Shown piece after piece: positions 11,001-21,734 of a stretch of 64,000 bases of DNA. Within the stretch, counting starts at the first letter, position 1, and each line of letters starts with the position of its first letter. The notes under the pieces were generated by a model that was given only the letters and a program-made list of their open reading frames with translations, was not told the origin of the DNA and ran no database searches. The stretch is from Eonycteris spelaea (Eukaryota; Chordata; Mammalia; Chiroptera; Pteropodidae), in the NCBI GenBank assembly GCA_003508835.1, contig PUFA01000202.1:2604001-2668000 (forward strand), written 5' to 3'. The translations under genes and the position numbers were made by a program.

Positions 11001-12349
11001 GGTAGGCCTTTCTGCCTGGCTTTGGCCCACTTCAGCCCGGCCTTACTCAAATGGGAGGGCCAGATGTTTTTAATCTGAGGCATAAAAGACTCTACCCTTT
11101 GGTTTTCAGAGGCCAAAAGAAACTGGAAAGTTCAAGAAAAGTTGTAAACCGATGAGCTTTTCTCCTTCTCTTTCTGAAACACCACATTCATATCATTCAA
11201 ACTCAAGAACACACAACAAAGCAAAGGGTTTGCATCAACTATATGAAGCTTTAAGCCATGAAGAAAAGCATGTGCATGGTTTTATTTTATTTTATTTTTT
11301 TAAGCAATGACCAAAATGTAGGCGTCAGCACTCCTCAGCTATGACCATAACCTTGACCCCACGTGGCTGTGAGCCGAAGGCAGGAGGGAATGGCTGGAAG
11401 GGTGTGACCAGAGCCCCCCCTGCTCTGGAAAGCTTGTGGCTTTGTTTTCTTCTCATGGCTACACGGAGGCAGGCGAGGCGGAAGAAGGGAGGATGTTTGG
11501 GTTCGCAGGCCTCCGGCCACTGTCAGCAAGTTTGCAGCCCTGGCTTCACTTCCCTGAAGGGGGGGTCAGCTGCCCTGGCCCCCCTCCAACAACGGAGCCA
11601 CAGAGGATTCAAACGCCCCATCGGTTGCAAGGCTCTGGCTTTACCCAGCTGACGACGGGCGACCTCATCTGGGAAGGTCAGCCCAGAAAGACAGAACTGC
11701 CCAAAGCAAACAGAGGGACCGACCACAACAGAAACGTCCTCTGCAGTGTGTCCTTATAATTACGGAGCTCTGGCGGCGTCCCACCCACCCTCCCTGGCGC
11801 CCCCGCAGGCCTTGTCCCAGCGGGGCCCTCGCCGGCCGGAGCAGCACCAAGAGCAGCACCCATCTGGGCCCTTGCGGACCGGACCGGAGCAGCACTGCCC
11901 GGCCTCAGGCCCGGGACAGCAGGGAGAGTCCTCACTGCAGTGGTTTCGAGGATGGAGTTTGCACATAGTCAGACAAGAAGAGCCCTGGGGAGCCCATTGA
12001 TTAGGGCTCCTAACAACTGAGTAACCCCAGCTTAAACCACGCCCGGAGTCAGAGGGCATGGCCGGGCCTCCCTCGGATAGCTTCATCCTAACCTGCCACT
12101 CCTCCCAGGTGGTCACACACTGCTTTGTGGGACTAAAAACAGACGTTAACTTTAAAGTTCTCTTGCTCCACCTTTCTTTTAAACCGATCCCGCTTCTCTG
12201 AGCTTCAGGGCTGCGTAGAAAAGCACATTTCGCATTTAGACTCGAGGACAGGGACTGCTTCTCACACCCTGTGTCACAGTACGGTGTCCGCACCTCACTG
12301 CTCCTGGGCCCTGCTTGCCCTGCAGGCCGCCTGTGGGTGGCAGCCCCGC
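11001..12349. other. Unclassified non-coding DNA, partly GC-rich
   Basis: No gene or repeat family was recognised. A short (TTTTA)n patch lies at about 11280-11302. From 11.34 to 12.3 kb the DNA is GC-rich, with overlapping open frames on both strands (up to 177 codons on the minus strand, 11760-12293). Their overlap and low-complexity Gly/Pro/Arg/Ser content argue for composition rather than coding. Confidence 0.45.
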
Positions 12350-12590
12350 GGAGTGGGGCAGAGCATGGGCTGCGGAGCCCAGCGAGCCTCCGAGCTCTGG
12401 CTCTGCCCGTTCCGGCGGCGAGGACCCTACAAGCAAGTGGTCTGCTCTCCCTGCGACTCCGTTCCTGCCTGCAAAACGGGGACCGTCATAGCGCCGCCTT
12501 CATCACGTGGTCACGAAGGTGTCACGAGATGATGCGTGGGACGCACTGGGCACGATGCGGAGCTCCGCAAACGCTGGGCATTGTTAGCAG
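12350..12590 (+). repeat. MIR SINE, CpG-enriched copy
   Basis: MIR sense order is clear: 'gcagagcatgggctgcggag', 'cgagctctggctctgcccgt', 'gtggtctgctctccctgcga', 'ctgcctgcaaaacggggacc' with 'gtcatagcgcc', 'gtcacgagatgatgcgtggg' and 'gcactgggcacgatgcgg'. Many positions that are CA, TG or TA in the consensus are CG here. Confidence 0.8.
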
Positions 12591-12725
12591 CCCCCGAAGG
12601 CCTTCACCGTTCCCTTTCTACAGAGGGGGAAATTCGGGCTCGGAGCGGATGAAGGCCGCCAAGGTGAGTGCGAGCCAGGGTTCGCCCAGGCCCCTGACTC
12701 CATCCGCATCCAGGGCCCTCGCCGT
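12591..12725 (-). repeat. MIR SINE, antisense
   Basis: This follows the preceding MIR directly. It shows the antisense order: 'ccctttctacagagggggaa', 'attcgggctcggagcggatg' and 'gcgagccagggttcgcccag', followed by 'ccctgactcca'. The B-box-like 'gggttcg' is preserved. Together with the previous copy it makes an inverted pair of MIRs. Confidence 0.65.
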
Positions 12726-12909
12726 CAGAGGTGGCTCCGGGCCGTGGGTCGGGGGTCCGTCCCTCGCGTGGTATTTATGAAGCCCTCACGGGACTGAGGT
12801 CCCGGGGGGCAGGCGCTCGCGTGCAGTCCCATCATCCAGGGTCTTTGCATGGACACCGCCTGGAACCGGCGCCTGGCGCCGCCCCCCAGCCCTGAGCTGG
12901 ACGGACGTC

Positions 12910-13070
12910 TCCGTTCAGCCCCGCCTCCCCTTCCCTTGGCGACGCTTCCCCGACGCTCTAAGAATCCTTTGCCTTCTTCACATCGTCTCCTATCACAGTG
13001 CTTCGGGGGTCCGTCTGATTCCCTCATGAGAAGGGCAGGCTCCGAAGTGGGGTGCCCACAGTGACCAAGG
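12910..13070 (+). repeat. L2 relic, 3' region
   Basis: 'acgcttccccgacgctctaa', 'atcgtctcctatcacagtgc' and 'gattccctcatgagaagggc' with 'aggctcc' follow L2 3' order (aftermath of the 'gaagccttccctga' segment, then the tail). Boundaries are vague. Confidence 0.5.
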
Positions 13071-13264
13071 GAGGTGTGGGAAGGAAACAAGGGAACACTT
13101 GTTCCTATTTATTCTTCATGCTGAAATAGGAAGGAAATTACGCTTTGCCAATATTTAAAGATTGGTACCGCAGAGCACACCTCCTTTGCAATAAACATGC
13201 GATTATTGGGAGAACGTGCTCGACCTTTCTGATGGAGCGGCACGGCAAAACGAGCCGGGAGGCC

Positions 13265-13385
13265 ACTGTTCTGGACAGTGAACTCCCAGAAGGCAAGAGG
13301 TACGCCTCCTCCTGATTTGTATCCCACCCCCATCCTCAGTATTGAGCACTCCATGACCGTTCTCCACATAAGTGAATTTGGCACC
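13265..13385 (+). repeat. L2 3' end
   Basis: 'gtgaactcccagaaggcaag' with 'aggtacgcc', then 'gtatcccacccccatcctca' and 'ccacataagtgaatttggc', correspond to the L2 tail (consensus-like 'gtgagctcc.gagggcaggg ... tatccccagc ... gcacatagta'). It may be the same L2 insertion as the fragment ending near 13070. Confidence 0.65.
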
Positions 13386-13769
13386 TGTAAACTTGGTTGT
13401 CTTTTCTTCTCCCTTCTTTTGTCATCCGTCTGGTGTAATACTGCCTCGTTCACCGTTCTGCCAAGTCCTCAGCAAATAACACAGCTGTGTTTAAGAAGTA
13501 AAGAGGGCAAAGTGCCATGAGAAGGTTGGAGAGGACAAGACAGGTAGTTCCAAAGACAAGGGTTCCTGCTGGAAGTTAATAAAGCCCACAGCGTGCAGGA
13601 GCTCACGGGCGAGCCCACGGGCACGGCTGGCCTCGGAGCACAGGTGTCCGAGGGACCGTGTGGTCTGAGCACCCGAACGTCTTCAAGCGGAGCACAGCCC
13701 TCCCCCTCCCAGCAGAAAGCAGTGCGGTGCAAGGCCACAAGCAAAGGTCTTGGAGAAAGCCGTTCCCAC

Positions 13770-13912
13770 GCCGTCACTCCCCCTGGCCGGCTGACCCTGG
13801 ACAAGGCCCCTCAGCGCCTTCTCCTGCCCTCCTCCCAGGAATTAGCTCTCTCTCTTCAAATGGGGCTGGACTAGGTGACTTTGGAGGTGTCTTCACGCTC
13901 TGCAGAAGTTTG
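13770..13912 (+). repeat. MIR3-like SINE
   Basis: 'ggctgaccctggacaaggcc' with 'cctcagcgcc', then 'cttcaaatggggctggacta' with 'ggtgactttggaggtg' and 'ctctgcagaagtttga', match the central and 3' parts of MIR3. Confidence 0.65.
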
Positions 13913-13969
13913 AAGATAAAGTTGGTAGTTTTCTGCATGAGGTGAAGTCACACTTTGAGGCCCACTGGA

Positions 13970-14350
13970 CCAAAAATATCACCGTATTACTAGGCCTTCC
14001 GCGGTGCGTGACAGCCCCTCCTCAGACACCGTGTCTCCGTGTGTGGCTTTCCAGCCCGCCAGGATCTTAATGGCACACAGCTGCTCCGAGTCTCAGTTAT
14101 GTCCATGGTACATGTAGAGTGAGACGGCGATATACGTGTTATATGTATCTACAAATACATAGGAGTACATGTGTATCTACACAGAAGAACTGAGAGATGC
14201 TCACCGTACTTTTCACATTGATTATTCCTAGGGAGTAGAAGAATGGAGAGGAGGGTGGGGTTTCACCATATGCTGAATTCTTCTATATCATTTGCTTGTT
14301 TTTAATAAGTAAACTTTTAGTAATTAAAAATAAAAAAAATTAAACTTTAA
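13970..14350 (+). repeat. Probable old L1 3' UTR fragment
   Basis: The part at 14180-14340 reads 'ttattcctagggagtagaag', 'gggtttcaccatatgctgaa' and 'ttcttctatatcatttgctt', and ends in an A/T-rich tail. This is the style of the old L1M 3' UTR segment that ends in '..tattttccaaattttctacaa..'. The 5' portion is uncertain. Confidence 0.45.
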
Positions 14351-14459
14351 AAGTCCTATATAAATGTTTCAATAATATATGTAGTAGATGACAGCAGCTA
14401 TTCAAGAAGAGGCTCTACCGGAAACAAATCTGCATCTTGATATTTTCTTAGACCCTTTG

Positions 14460-14690
14460 CTGAAGTGTGATTACACACAGAGGTCCTGTGGAGAATAGGG
14501 ACCCAGACTGGGACGCCCTAATCACGTCAACAACTCTCATTGGGTAATCTTGGAAAACTGAGTTTCCCCAAGCTTAACTTGCATCTGGATTTCTCCATGA
14601 TGAAACGAGACCCCTAACCCCAATGACCTACAGGGACTTTTCTACTCTGAAGACCTATGATTCTGAATATTGTGCATGAAAAGACCTACC
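14460..14690 (+). repeat. MIR3-like SINE
   Basis: The segment has 'gtaatcttggaaaactgagt', 'tggatttctccatgatgaaa', 'aacgagacccctaacccca' and the characteristic 3' 'ctctgaagacctatgattct'. Confidence 0.6.
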
Positions 14691-14799
14691 TGGGAAAGTG
14701 AGTTTGTGTCCAAGGAGTCAGGAGAGAATTGCTTCCTTCCCCACCCCTCTCTCCCTTGCTACACCCCAGGTATCTAAACTCTCTCTATTTGAAACATTC

Positions 14800-15285
14800 C
14801 CCATTTGATGGGACTTGATGAGATACAGAGGCAGCCTCCCACTATAGAAGCTGAAGATACCAGCAATTTATTTTCCAGCCTCCCTTGCAGCTAGGCGCAG
14901 GCGTCAGGATCTGTACTGGACTTTGTCGTGACTCAGGAACTACTCATGTCTAATCGCCGGATCTGCCCTGCCGAGGGGGGAAACACTCAGTTTCCAGATG
15001 CCTCAGTGGAGGTGGGGCTAGAGCAGAAACCAGCATCCAGACGTGGGATGTCCACTGTCCTAGCAATGGTGTCCACGCAGTGGAGACACCAATGTCTTCA
15101 CAGGGTTGTTGTGCAGCCTGATTCTAGAAGTCGTTTCTGGATATGTAACCTCTAAACCCCGGTCTCCAACCCTCCTGGAGAGCCTGTAAACTATCCAGTA
15201 CCCTTTAATAGATTTATTTTCTGCTTAAATTAACCAGAGTTGGTTTCTGTTGCTTGCAACCAAAACTCATGACTAATGCATCCAT
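14800..15285 (+). repeat. Probable ancient LTR (ERVL/MaLR-like), family uncertain
   Basis: The 3' end reads 'agatttattttctgcttaaa', 'ttaaccagagttggtttctg' and 'ttgcttgcaaccaaaactca' with 'tgactaatgca'. It is a type of sequence I associate with mammalian LTR 3' ends (a polyadenylation-like start, then '..ctgactaata'). The upstream 350 bases are unclassified but fit in length. I see no target-site duplication. Confidence 0.4.
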
Positions 15286-16335
15286 TATTTTTTCTAAAAA
15301 CATGCACTTGATTAAAAAAGAAAAAGTCAAAAAAATGTACTTAAGAAACAGGAAAGCAAGTTTTCTTCCCTTTCTTGACCTCTTAATTTCCTAGTTCCCC
15401 TTTCTATAGGTAGCCATATCTGCTAGTTTCTTATTTATTCCTTCAGAGATATTCTGTGTGTATATAAGCATATCTATGTATCTAAAAAAAAAAAAAAAAC
15501 ACTTGAAAAACTACCAGACACAGATAGGGTCATTTCATACACATTTGTTCCATATCTTGCTTTTAAACTTTAGCAACACGTGTTGGAGATTATTCCATAA
15601 ACATAAAGGTGCTTCATTCTTTTTAACGTCTGCATAGTATTCCATGCAAGGCGTAGAATGAATACAATATGATCTATACAGTTAGTCTCCTACTGTGAAC
15701 GGTTGGGTCGCTTACATTTTTTGTGACTACAGATAAGGCCGTATTGATATCTTTATCAGTATGTCTTAAATATGTCTTCATGCCCCAGGCAAGCATGTTC
15801 ATAGGATAAATTTCTGGGTGAAAGGGTATAAGTTTAAAAATTTTGACAGATAGTACCAAATTGTAGTACAAAAAGACTGCACTACAATGTTTTGGACTTC
15901 CCATCTCCCCATAGACTCACCTCATCAATATTTAGTATCAGATTTTTATAATGTTGCCATTCTGATAAGTGAAAAATGGTCTCTCATTGTTTTAAGGGTC
16001 ATTCTTAAAACCATGAGTATGGTCGAACATTTTTCTTATATTTAAAAGCCATTTGTGTTGATTTACCAGAGTGTTCTATTTATGTCCTTTGCCTATTGTT
16101 TTCTATTAGACTTGGATCTGTTTTTAATTCCTTTGTGAGAACGCTATATTTTAAGGAAACTAGCTGTTTTTCATATTTCTTTTAAATAATTTTTTCCCAG
16201 TTTGTTTTTGGTGTCTGACTTTCTTCTTTTTTTATTTTCTTTTTTTTTTCTCACAGAAATCTTTAATTTTGGTGGAGCCAAATTTGTCCATATTTTTGTT
16301 TATGGCTTTTGAATTTGCTTAGAACGGCTCTTGGT
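15286..16335 (-). repeat. Old L1 (L1M-type) 3' end, antisense
   Basis: Landmarks in antisense order are 'ttaatttcctagttcccctt', 'gccatatctgctagtttctt', 'attccttcagagatattctg', 'cacgtgttggagattattcc', 'ctgcatagtattccatgcaa', 'gtcctttgcctattgttttc' and 'tttaattttggtggagccaa'. These are the 3' UTR and terminal ORF2 regions of an old L1. A 15-base A run lies at 15485-15499. Confidence 0.85.
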
Positions 16336-16379
16336 TGGGAAGCATCTCAGGTCTCAACATTGAAGCTGCTAATTTAGAA

Positions 16380-16700
16380 AAACAACACTCTAAATTTCTA
16401 GTTAAAGACAGCAGAATAAACACATGCATTGTGTTTTATTCCCTCCTAGAACTCAATCAGAAGTTAATGTTTGATGAAGTAATACATTCACATGGTTCTA
16501 AAACTAAAAAAAAAAAAGAAAGAAAGAAAGAAAGAAAAGAAAAGAAAGAAAAAAAAATTGGAAAAAGGCACAAAGCAAAAAGTTTCCCTCACCCATGCCT
16601 CCCATTGGCCCGGGTCCCACCTTCTTCTTGTCCACGACCAAGCTCTGTTACTAGTTTCTTATGTGTGTTTCTAGAGTTTCTTGATACCTATGTAAGCAAG
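16380..16700 (-). repeat. L1M-like 3' UTR fragment with (AAAG)n tract
   Basis: 'tacattcacatggttctaaa' lies before an AAAG-rich tract (16506-16557). After it come 'cgaccaagctctgttactag' and 'tttcttatgtgtgtttctag', both typical of old L1M 3' UTRs in antisense. It resembles a second, adjacent 3' end of the same family as the element at 15.3-16.3 kb. Confidence 0.6.
16506..16557 (+). repeat. (AAAG)n / A-rich simple repeat
   Basis: This is an A-rich run with repeated GAAA units. It lies inside the L1-like fragment. Confidence 0.95.
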
Positions 16701-18382
16701 TAAGAATTTAGGTAAATGATTTTTTTTTTTTAAAGAATAAACCAACAAGGACCGAGAATCTGAAAGGGACAAGAGTAGGATCATTTTAAAAGCTGGAAGG
16801 CAGCTAATCGAGTGGTAACTGAATCCACAGGCCCAAGGAAGCTGAATCCAACTTGCTTTACGTTTCAGAATCCTCCACGCGCTCAGCGGTTGGTGGCATC
16901 AGGTTGTCAGTTCTTTGCTGGTAAAGTTGTGGCTGAAAACAGCAGGATGAGTTGAAAGTCAGTTTGAGAAGCATCGAGGTTCCCCCCACACACACGCCCC
17001 CTCTTCCCCTTGTCTGCTAGGCGACAGCCCCTTCCACACAGTGACCAAAGAATGGAGGTTTTTCTCAGGGTGGGAGAGTAAGTCAGAGGGAAGACCAGGC
17101 ACAGTTGTGTGAAAGGACAACATACCGAAGAAAACTTTACCTAGAGACCCCCTGCCTCCTTTTCTTACATAGGTCATACAACCCTGACATCCAGCCAGGA
17201 GATTAAGATACCTTTCTCTGGGAATGTGGCCCGCTGGCGGGAAGAGTCCCGAAGATCATTTGAAAACAGCAGTATATCTCTGAGAGAAAAAGAAAACAAA
17301 AATGTATTAATATCCTCAGAGAGAAAAGAGGGATCATGCATACATGAAATTTTTTAAAATGGTGTTTTTTAAAAAGAACATTTAAAAAACAAAAAAAAGA
17401 GATCTTAGAAATTTGAATATGATTGTGGAAATTAAAAAAAAACAACAACAGAAGATTTGGAAAGTAGAAAGTAAAGCAAAAAGATAAGAGATGGAAAAAT
17501 AGATGTAAGAGAAAAAGTAGCTTAAGTGGGAGGTGAGTCCAGGGAATACCCATAAGGCAGTGGGGGATGAAACAAGGAGCCAGTATCCAGCGAGTGACGG
17601 AGAACAGCTGGAACCTGATTCCTTTGAGGCACGCTGGAGACCAGTGTAAAACATGCCGCAAAGTTATCCGCACTCCTGCCTGACGAAACTGGGGTATTCA
17701 CCTACTCACTCCTGTCAGTCCTTGGTTCAGGGCTGCTCGCAGGGAGGAGGGGCTGATTCCTGAGCCAGAAAAAGCCCTCGGGCAAAGAGACATTGGTGCT
17801 GGTAATTCAGAAGGCATGGGTGTGGTAGGTGCCAAGACAGAATGGGCAGGGCAGGGATGGCATCTGTTAGATCCTCCCTGCACTCTTTGTTAGGATAGAG
17901 GATTCAGTCCATCACAATAATGGAGTGAATTAAGAAAGTGGAAGGAGTGGAACCCACGAACTGGAGTATCCAACATGACAGGTGAAGGGAACCCCTAGGG
18001 TGTGAAGGGAGGTCCCAAGGGGACGGCTATACAGCAAGCCTAGAGCTCAGTTGGCCCAGGTAGGACTACGTCAGAAGGTTCTGGAAAAAACTTTCTTTAA
18101 GGTGAAAGTCATTGAATACCAAATTTGTTTGAACATTTTGCAAGGAGACTTAAACAACCAAGTGAGGGTAGGGCTTACATTAGTGACATATGCATGGGAC
18201 ATCGAGGCAAATGAAAAATAAGACACTTATTGACCCTAAAGAAGGCAACATGTTTTTCAGAAAAGCGATCATAATTTATTATGCAACACAGGTGTAAATA
18301 GGAGGATTTCGTTGGTCAAAATAAAGTAAACAGTTAGATTGCGTATCAATCTAATAATGATAAGGTATATAAGCCCAAGAAA
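16701..18382. other. Unclassified non-coding DNA
   Basis: No gene or repeat family was recognised. The purine-rich plus strand at 17.28-17.55 kb produces 90- and 156-codon minus-strand open frames full of Phe and Leu, which look like composition effects. Confidence 0.45.
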
Positions 18383-18416
<34 letters not shown>

Positions 18417-18418
18417 CG
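18383..18418 (+). repeat. (TG)13(CG)5 alternating tract
   Basis: Thirteen TG dinucleotides (18383-18408) run directly into five CG dinucleotides (18409-18418). Alternating purine-pyrimidine of this kind is the classic left-handed Z-DNA-prone sequence. Confidence 0.95.
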
Positions 18419-19167
18419 TGCTATGGGAAGGGATGAAAGCTAAATCTTCATTCTCCATAGTGTAAAGTCAACAGATGAAATTAGGACGAGCCGCTTAGAG
18501 ATACAGAGATTCCAAATTCGGATTAAAAAGATTAAAGCACGAGACGTGGTGTCCTTTGAGGAGCGAGAAGCGGGAGGTGGGGTGAAGGGGACGGCTCTTT
18601 AGTAATGTGGAACCATTTGAGTCTTTCACCTATGTGCATTTTTACTTTTGATATAAATAACTGAACAAAAGCCGTAGGCGAGGTGGAGAACGTGCATCAC
18701 CCCTAGCTGAGGAGGACGCAGGGAAGGTAAAGAGGAACCCGCTTGCCCCGTGAGTCCCTCCGCCCAGCAGGGCCGTTGGCTTTCACCTCCTGTTGGGGCA
18801 CGAAAAAAAAAATTATGAGCGACTGGGAAATTACGACTTTAAAAATCCTTAAAGAGCATTGATGCCCAACTGACCTGATGGCCGGGGCCGCCCTGGGAGG
18901 CTCTGGGCCCAAGGAAGGGGTCCGAGAGAAGGGCCGAGAAAGGGTTCTATCAAATTCGAAAATAAACCGGGGGTTACAGGCAGGGGGCTGTTAATAGCAC
19001 TGAAGGGCCGGTGGAAGAAAACCTCAATTGTTTCTGGAAATGAATTTCTCAAAGTTTTTACTTTAAATGCCTATCGCCTTAAAACCCAGAATTTAAAAAT
19101 ATGACTTTTGATTTATAGTTTTAATTTTTTAAAAAAACATGGAAATGCTTTGTATAGAGGTTTGTTG
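18419..19167. other. Unclassified non-coding DNA
   Basis: No gene, repeat or RNA was recognised. The sequence is mixed in composition. Confidence 0.45.
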
Positions 19168-19411
19168 GTTGTTTTTTCAGTTTATTTTTCAATTACAATT
19201 GACATACAACATAGTATTAGTGTCAGGTGTACAACGTAGTGGTTAGACATTTATATGCCTTACGAGGTGATTGATCCCCCGATTAGCCTGGCACCGTACA
19301 TAGTTATGACAATATTATTGACGGTATTCCCTGTGCTGTACTTTATATCCCCATGACCATTTTTATAAGTGGCAATTTGTGCCTCTTAATCCCTTTCGCC
19401 CTTACAGAATT
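19168..19411 (-). repeat. L1 3' end (laurasiatherian-type)
   Basis: A short T run is followed by 'tttttcaattacaattgaca', 'tgtcaggtgtacaacgtagt', 'ggttagacatttatatgcct', 'tacgaggtgattgatccccc' and 'catagttatgacaatattat', then 'ccctgtgctgtactttatat' with 'ccccatgacc'. This is the antisense L1 3' UTR seen in laurasiatherian genomes. It is a minus-strand element, severely 5'-truncated. Confidence 0.8.
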
Positions 19412-19649
19412 TCAATTAACCATATCCATGATCTAAGTCGCCTCGTTCGGGCCCATGGGCCTATCAAGACGCCAGAGTCTACCACTTTCTGTTTCGTGGG
19501 CAGAATGCCCACGGGAATGAGGCCTCCCACAAGTAGACTCGGTCCTACTTTCCCTTCACATCTTTCATCTCTGTCCACGGGTCATCCTTCTCCTCAGAGT
19601 AGAAAAATGCCCCCAAATTCCCCCATCTAAAATAAAAATAAACAAAGCT

Positions 19650-20385
19650 GACATTCTCCACCGCCCTCCCCACTTTCTCTTTTCCTTCATCACGATACTT
19701 CTAGAAAGAACACTTGCTCACTTCCTTCTCTTCCTTACTTCCTCCCCGCACGCTGCCTCTTCGCCCTGTGCGACCTAGCTTCCACCCTCACGCTGCGGTG
19801 AGCCTGCTACCTCACTGGTCAGGTTGCAGAGGACTCCCTAAACCCCTCGGTCCTGTTCAGTTCTCATACTCCCCAACCTCTCTAAGCCTTTGACTTGTAA
19901 AACCTCTCCCCACTGTCTCTCTGAATCCCCCTTCTCCCCACCACAGCAGTCCAGTCACACTGAAGTTTCTTTCAGTTCCTCTAATGCACAGGCCTCTTAT
20001 TGCTTTCGGTCCTGTTCCCTCTACCTGGGACTCTCTTCCCCACCCAGCCCCACCCCTCCATCTGGCTGTTTCCAACCTGACTTTCAGGCCTCGCTCACTA
20101 CCACTTCCTCAGAGGGTCCCTCTCTACATGCCTCCCCTCCCGCCCCCACCAAACTAGATGCTCCCACTTGTCCATCTTAGAAGTCAGTTTTCTTTTTCAA
20201 GTTATACGCACAGTTCATCACTAGACTTTAGTTGCCTGTTCATTTGCTCGATATCTCCCATTCCTTCCAAAATATAAGCTCCACGGGGACGGGAGCCATG
20301 TCAGTTTTGTTGACCACTGTGTATTTAGCACTCAACACAGTCCCTGGAGCATTAGATACCAAATATTGAATGACTGAATGGATGA
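19650..20385 (+). repeat. L2 relic: RT segment joined to the 3' end by internal deletion
   Basis: The first part (19675-19910) matches the L2 reverse-transcriptase region ('cttctagaaagaacacttgc', 'ccttctcttccttacttcct', 'cagttctcatactccccaac' with 'ctctctaagcctttgac'). The second part (from about 19915) matches the L2 3' region ('cctctacctgggactctctt', 'aagctccacggggacgggag'). It ends with 'gcactcaacacagtccctgg' and a (TGAA)n-like tail, seen to about 20421. The jump implies an internal deletion in this copy. Confidence 0.8.
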
Positions 20386-20421
20386 ATGGATGAATGAATG
20401 AATGAACGAACGAATGAATGA
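20369..20421 (+). repeat. (ATGA)n simple repeat, L2 tail
   Basis: Repeats of 'atgaatgg' and 'atga' with some 'acga' variants extend the L2 3' terminus. They are the usual short tandem tail of L2. Confidence 0.9.
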
Positions 20422-20605
20422 GTGCTTTCTTCATACCAGGCACTACAGGAAGCACCTCTACGTATATCACCTCATTTTTAGTCTCACAACCCTATGATAG
20501 GCATGATTAATGGGAGGAAATTGGAGCTTAGAGAGAGACTGAGTAGAAAAGCCCAGGATCTTGCAGGAAAATGAGGGTGAGGGCGAGAATTTGAAAATGC
20601 ATTTC
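20422..20605 (-). repeat. MIR SINE, antisense
   Basis: The antisense MIR order is 'ccaggcactacaggaagcac', 'tcacctcatttttagtctca', 'caaccctatgataggcatga', 'ggaggaaattggagcttaga' with 'gagagactgag', and 'agcccaggatcttgca'. It abuts the L2 tail. Confidence 0.8.
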
Positions 20606-20761
20606 TCTGACCCTGTGGAAAACTTCTTAATTACCGTATTCGAGGGCCTTCTGCATTCGCCTTCCGAAACGTCCCTCACACTCATTCCCTCTCGACTGTT
20701 TCTATGATTTCTCTTGCACTTCCTCCCAGGATTTCTTCCAAGCTAAATAACGTACGTGGGT

Positions 20762-20786
20762 GGGGGCGGGTGGCGGCGGGGACGGG
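20762..20786 (+). other. G-quadruplex motif
   Basis: Four G runs of 5, 3, 4 and 3 are separated by loops of 1, 7 and 2 bases, which fits the usual G3+N1-7 rule. It lies in a GC-rich stretch with no recognised gene. Confidence 0.8.
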
Positions 20787-21050
20787 CGGTCCTGGCCGCT
20801 TTCCCTCTCCAGCACATGTTTCTGAGAGCCGTCAGAAAGTGCGTGAGGTGGACAGCCGTGATGCTCGCCAGCATCCTGACAGCTCTCCCGCCCCTTCCAT
20901 ACACTCTTCGTACTTCCGGCCTCCCCACCTCCATCCCCAACCCCCAGCTCTGGGCTGCTCCCCGTCATGGTGCCCCACTCAGGCCTCCTCTTTCCACCAA
21001 CACAGGCCCCCGGCACATTCCAGACCCTCTCCCCAACCAAAATCGACCCG

Positions 21051-21131
21051 TCCTGGAAAATGTTCATGACAGAATGCTCAGTGGAAAAAATAAAAAATAA
21101 AAAAAGGTAAGCTGAAGTCTGGTATAAACAG
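21051..21131 (+). repeat. L1M 3' fragment with A-rich end
   Basis: 'ctggaaaatgttcatgacag' followed by 'aatgctcagtgg', an A-rich run, and 'ggtaagctgaagtctggtat' corresponds to the old L1 3' UTR pattern '..atgttcatga.. ..aagtgaaaaaa..gcaag..'. It ends where the LTR begins. Confidence 0.5.
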
Positions 21132-21132
21132 T

Positions 21133-21602
21133 TGCTATGGTTTGAACTGTGTCCTTACCCCACCCCAATTCATATGTCGAAGTCCTAAGCCCTGGTTCCT
21201 CATAACGTGTCCTTATTTAGAAATAGGGTTTTCGTAATTATTCAAGTGGAGATGAGGTTATATTGGAGTAGGGCGGGTCCCCACTCCGATATCACTCTCA
21301 TTTCTGTGAAAAAGAGTGCCGTGTGGAGAGACAGAAGGCACATGGGGAGAGCGCCATGTGAAGACGAGGGAGGGATTGGAATGAGGCAGCGGGAGACAAG
21401 GAGAAACAGAGATTGCCTGCAAAGCCCCGGAAGCCGGGGTGGGGGGGGTGCAGTTTCTCCCCCAGGGCTCTCAAGGAACCGACCCTACCAGGCCCTTGAT
21501 CTGAGACTTCCGGCCTCCAGAACTGTGAGACAACACGTTTCTGTCGTTTAAGCCACTCAGTTTGTGGTACACTGTTGTGGCGACCCTAACAAGCCAATAG
21601 AA
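21133..21602 (+). repeat. MLT1A-like solo LTR (ERVL-MaLR)
   Basis: This is a full-length sense LTR: it starts 'tgctatggtttgaactgtgt' and continues with 'aattcatatgtcgaagtcct', 'gtccttatttagaaataggg', 'aagtggagatgaggttatat', 'tggagtagggcgggtcccca', 'atgtgaagacgagggaggga' and 'cggcctccagaactgtgaga'. The end is 'gtttaagccactcagtttgt' with 'ggtacactgttgtggcgacc' and 'aacaagccaatag'. Order and length (about 470 bp) fit MLT1A/B. I could not see a clean 5-bp target duplication. Confidence 0.85.
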
Positions 21603-21645
21603 ATGGTGTGATCCCAGGCCTTCCTGTGTTATGTGTTATGGGTTG

Positions 21646-21646
<1 letters not shown>

Positions 21647-21734
<88 letters not shown>
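21647..21734 (+). repeat. (CT)28 followed by (CA)n composite microsatellite
   Basis: An uninterrupted CT run at 21647-21702 passes directly into CA repeats at 21703-21734 with two CG-type interruptions. This is a likely length-polymorphic site. Confidence 0.95.

Noticed and set aside
21133..21602. Intact endogenous retrovirus
   Set aside because: Only a solo LTR of MaLR type is present. There is no internal gag/pol sequence on either side.
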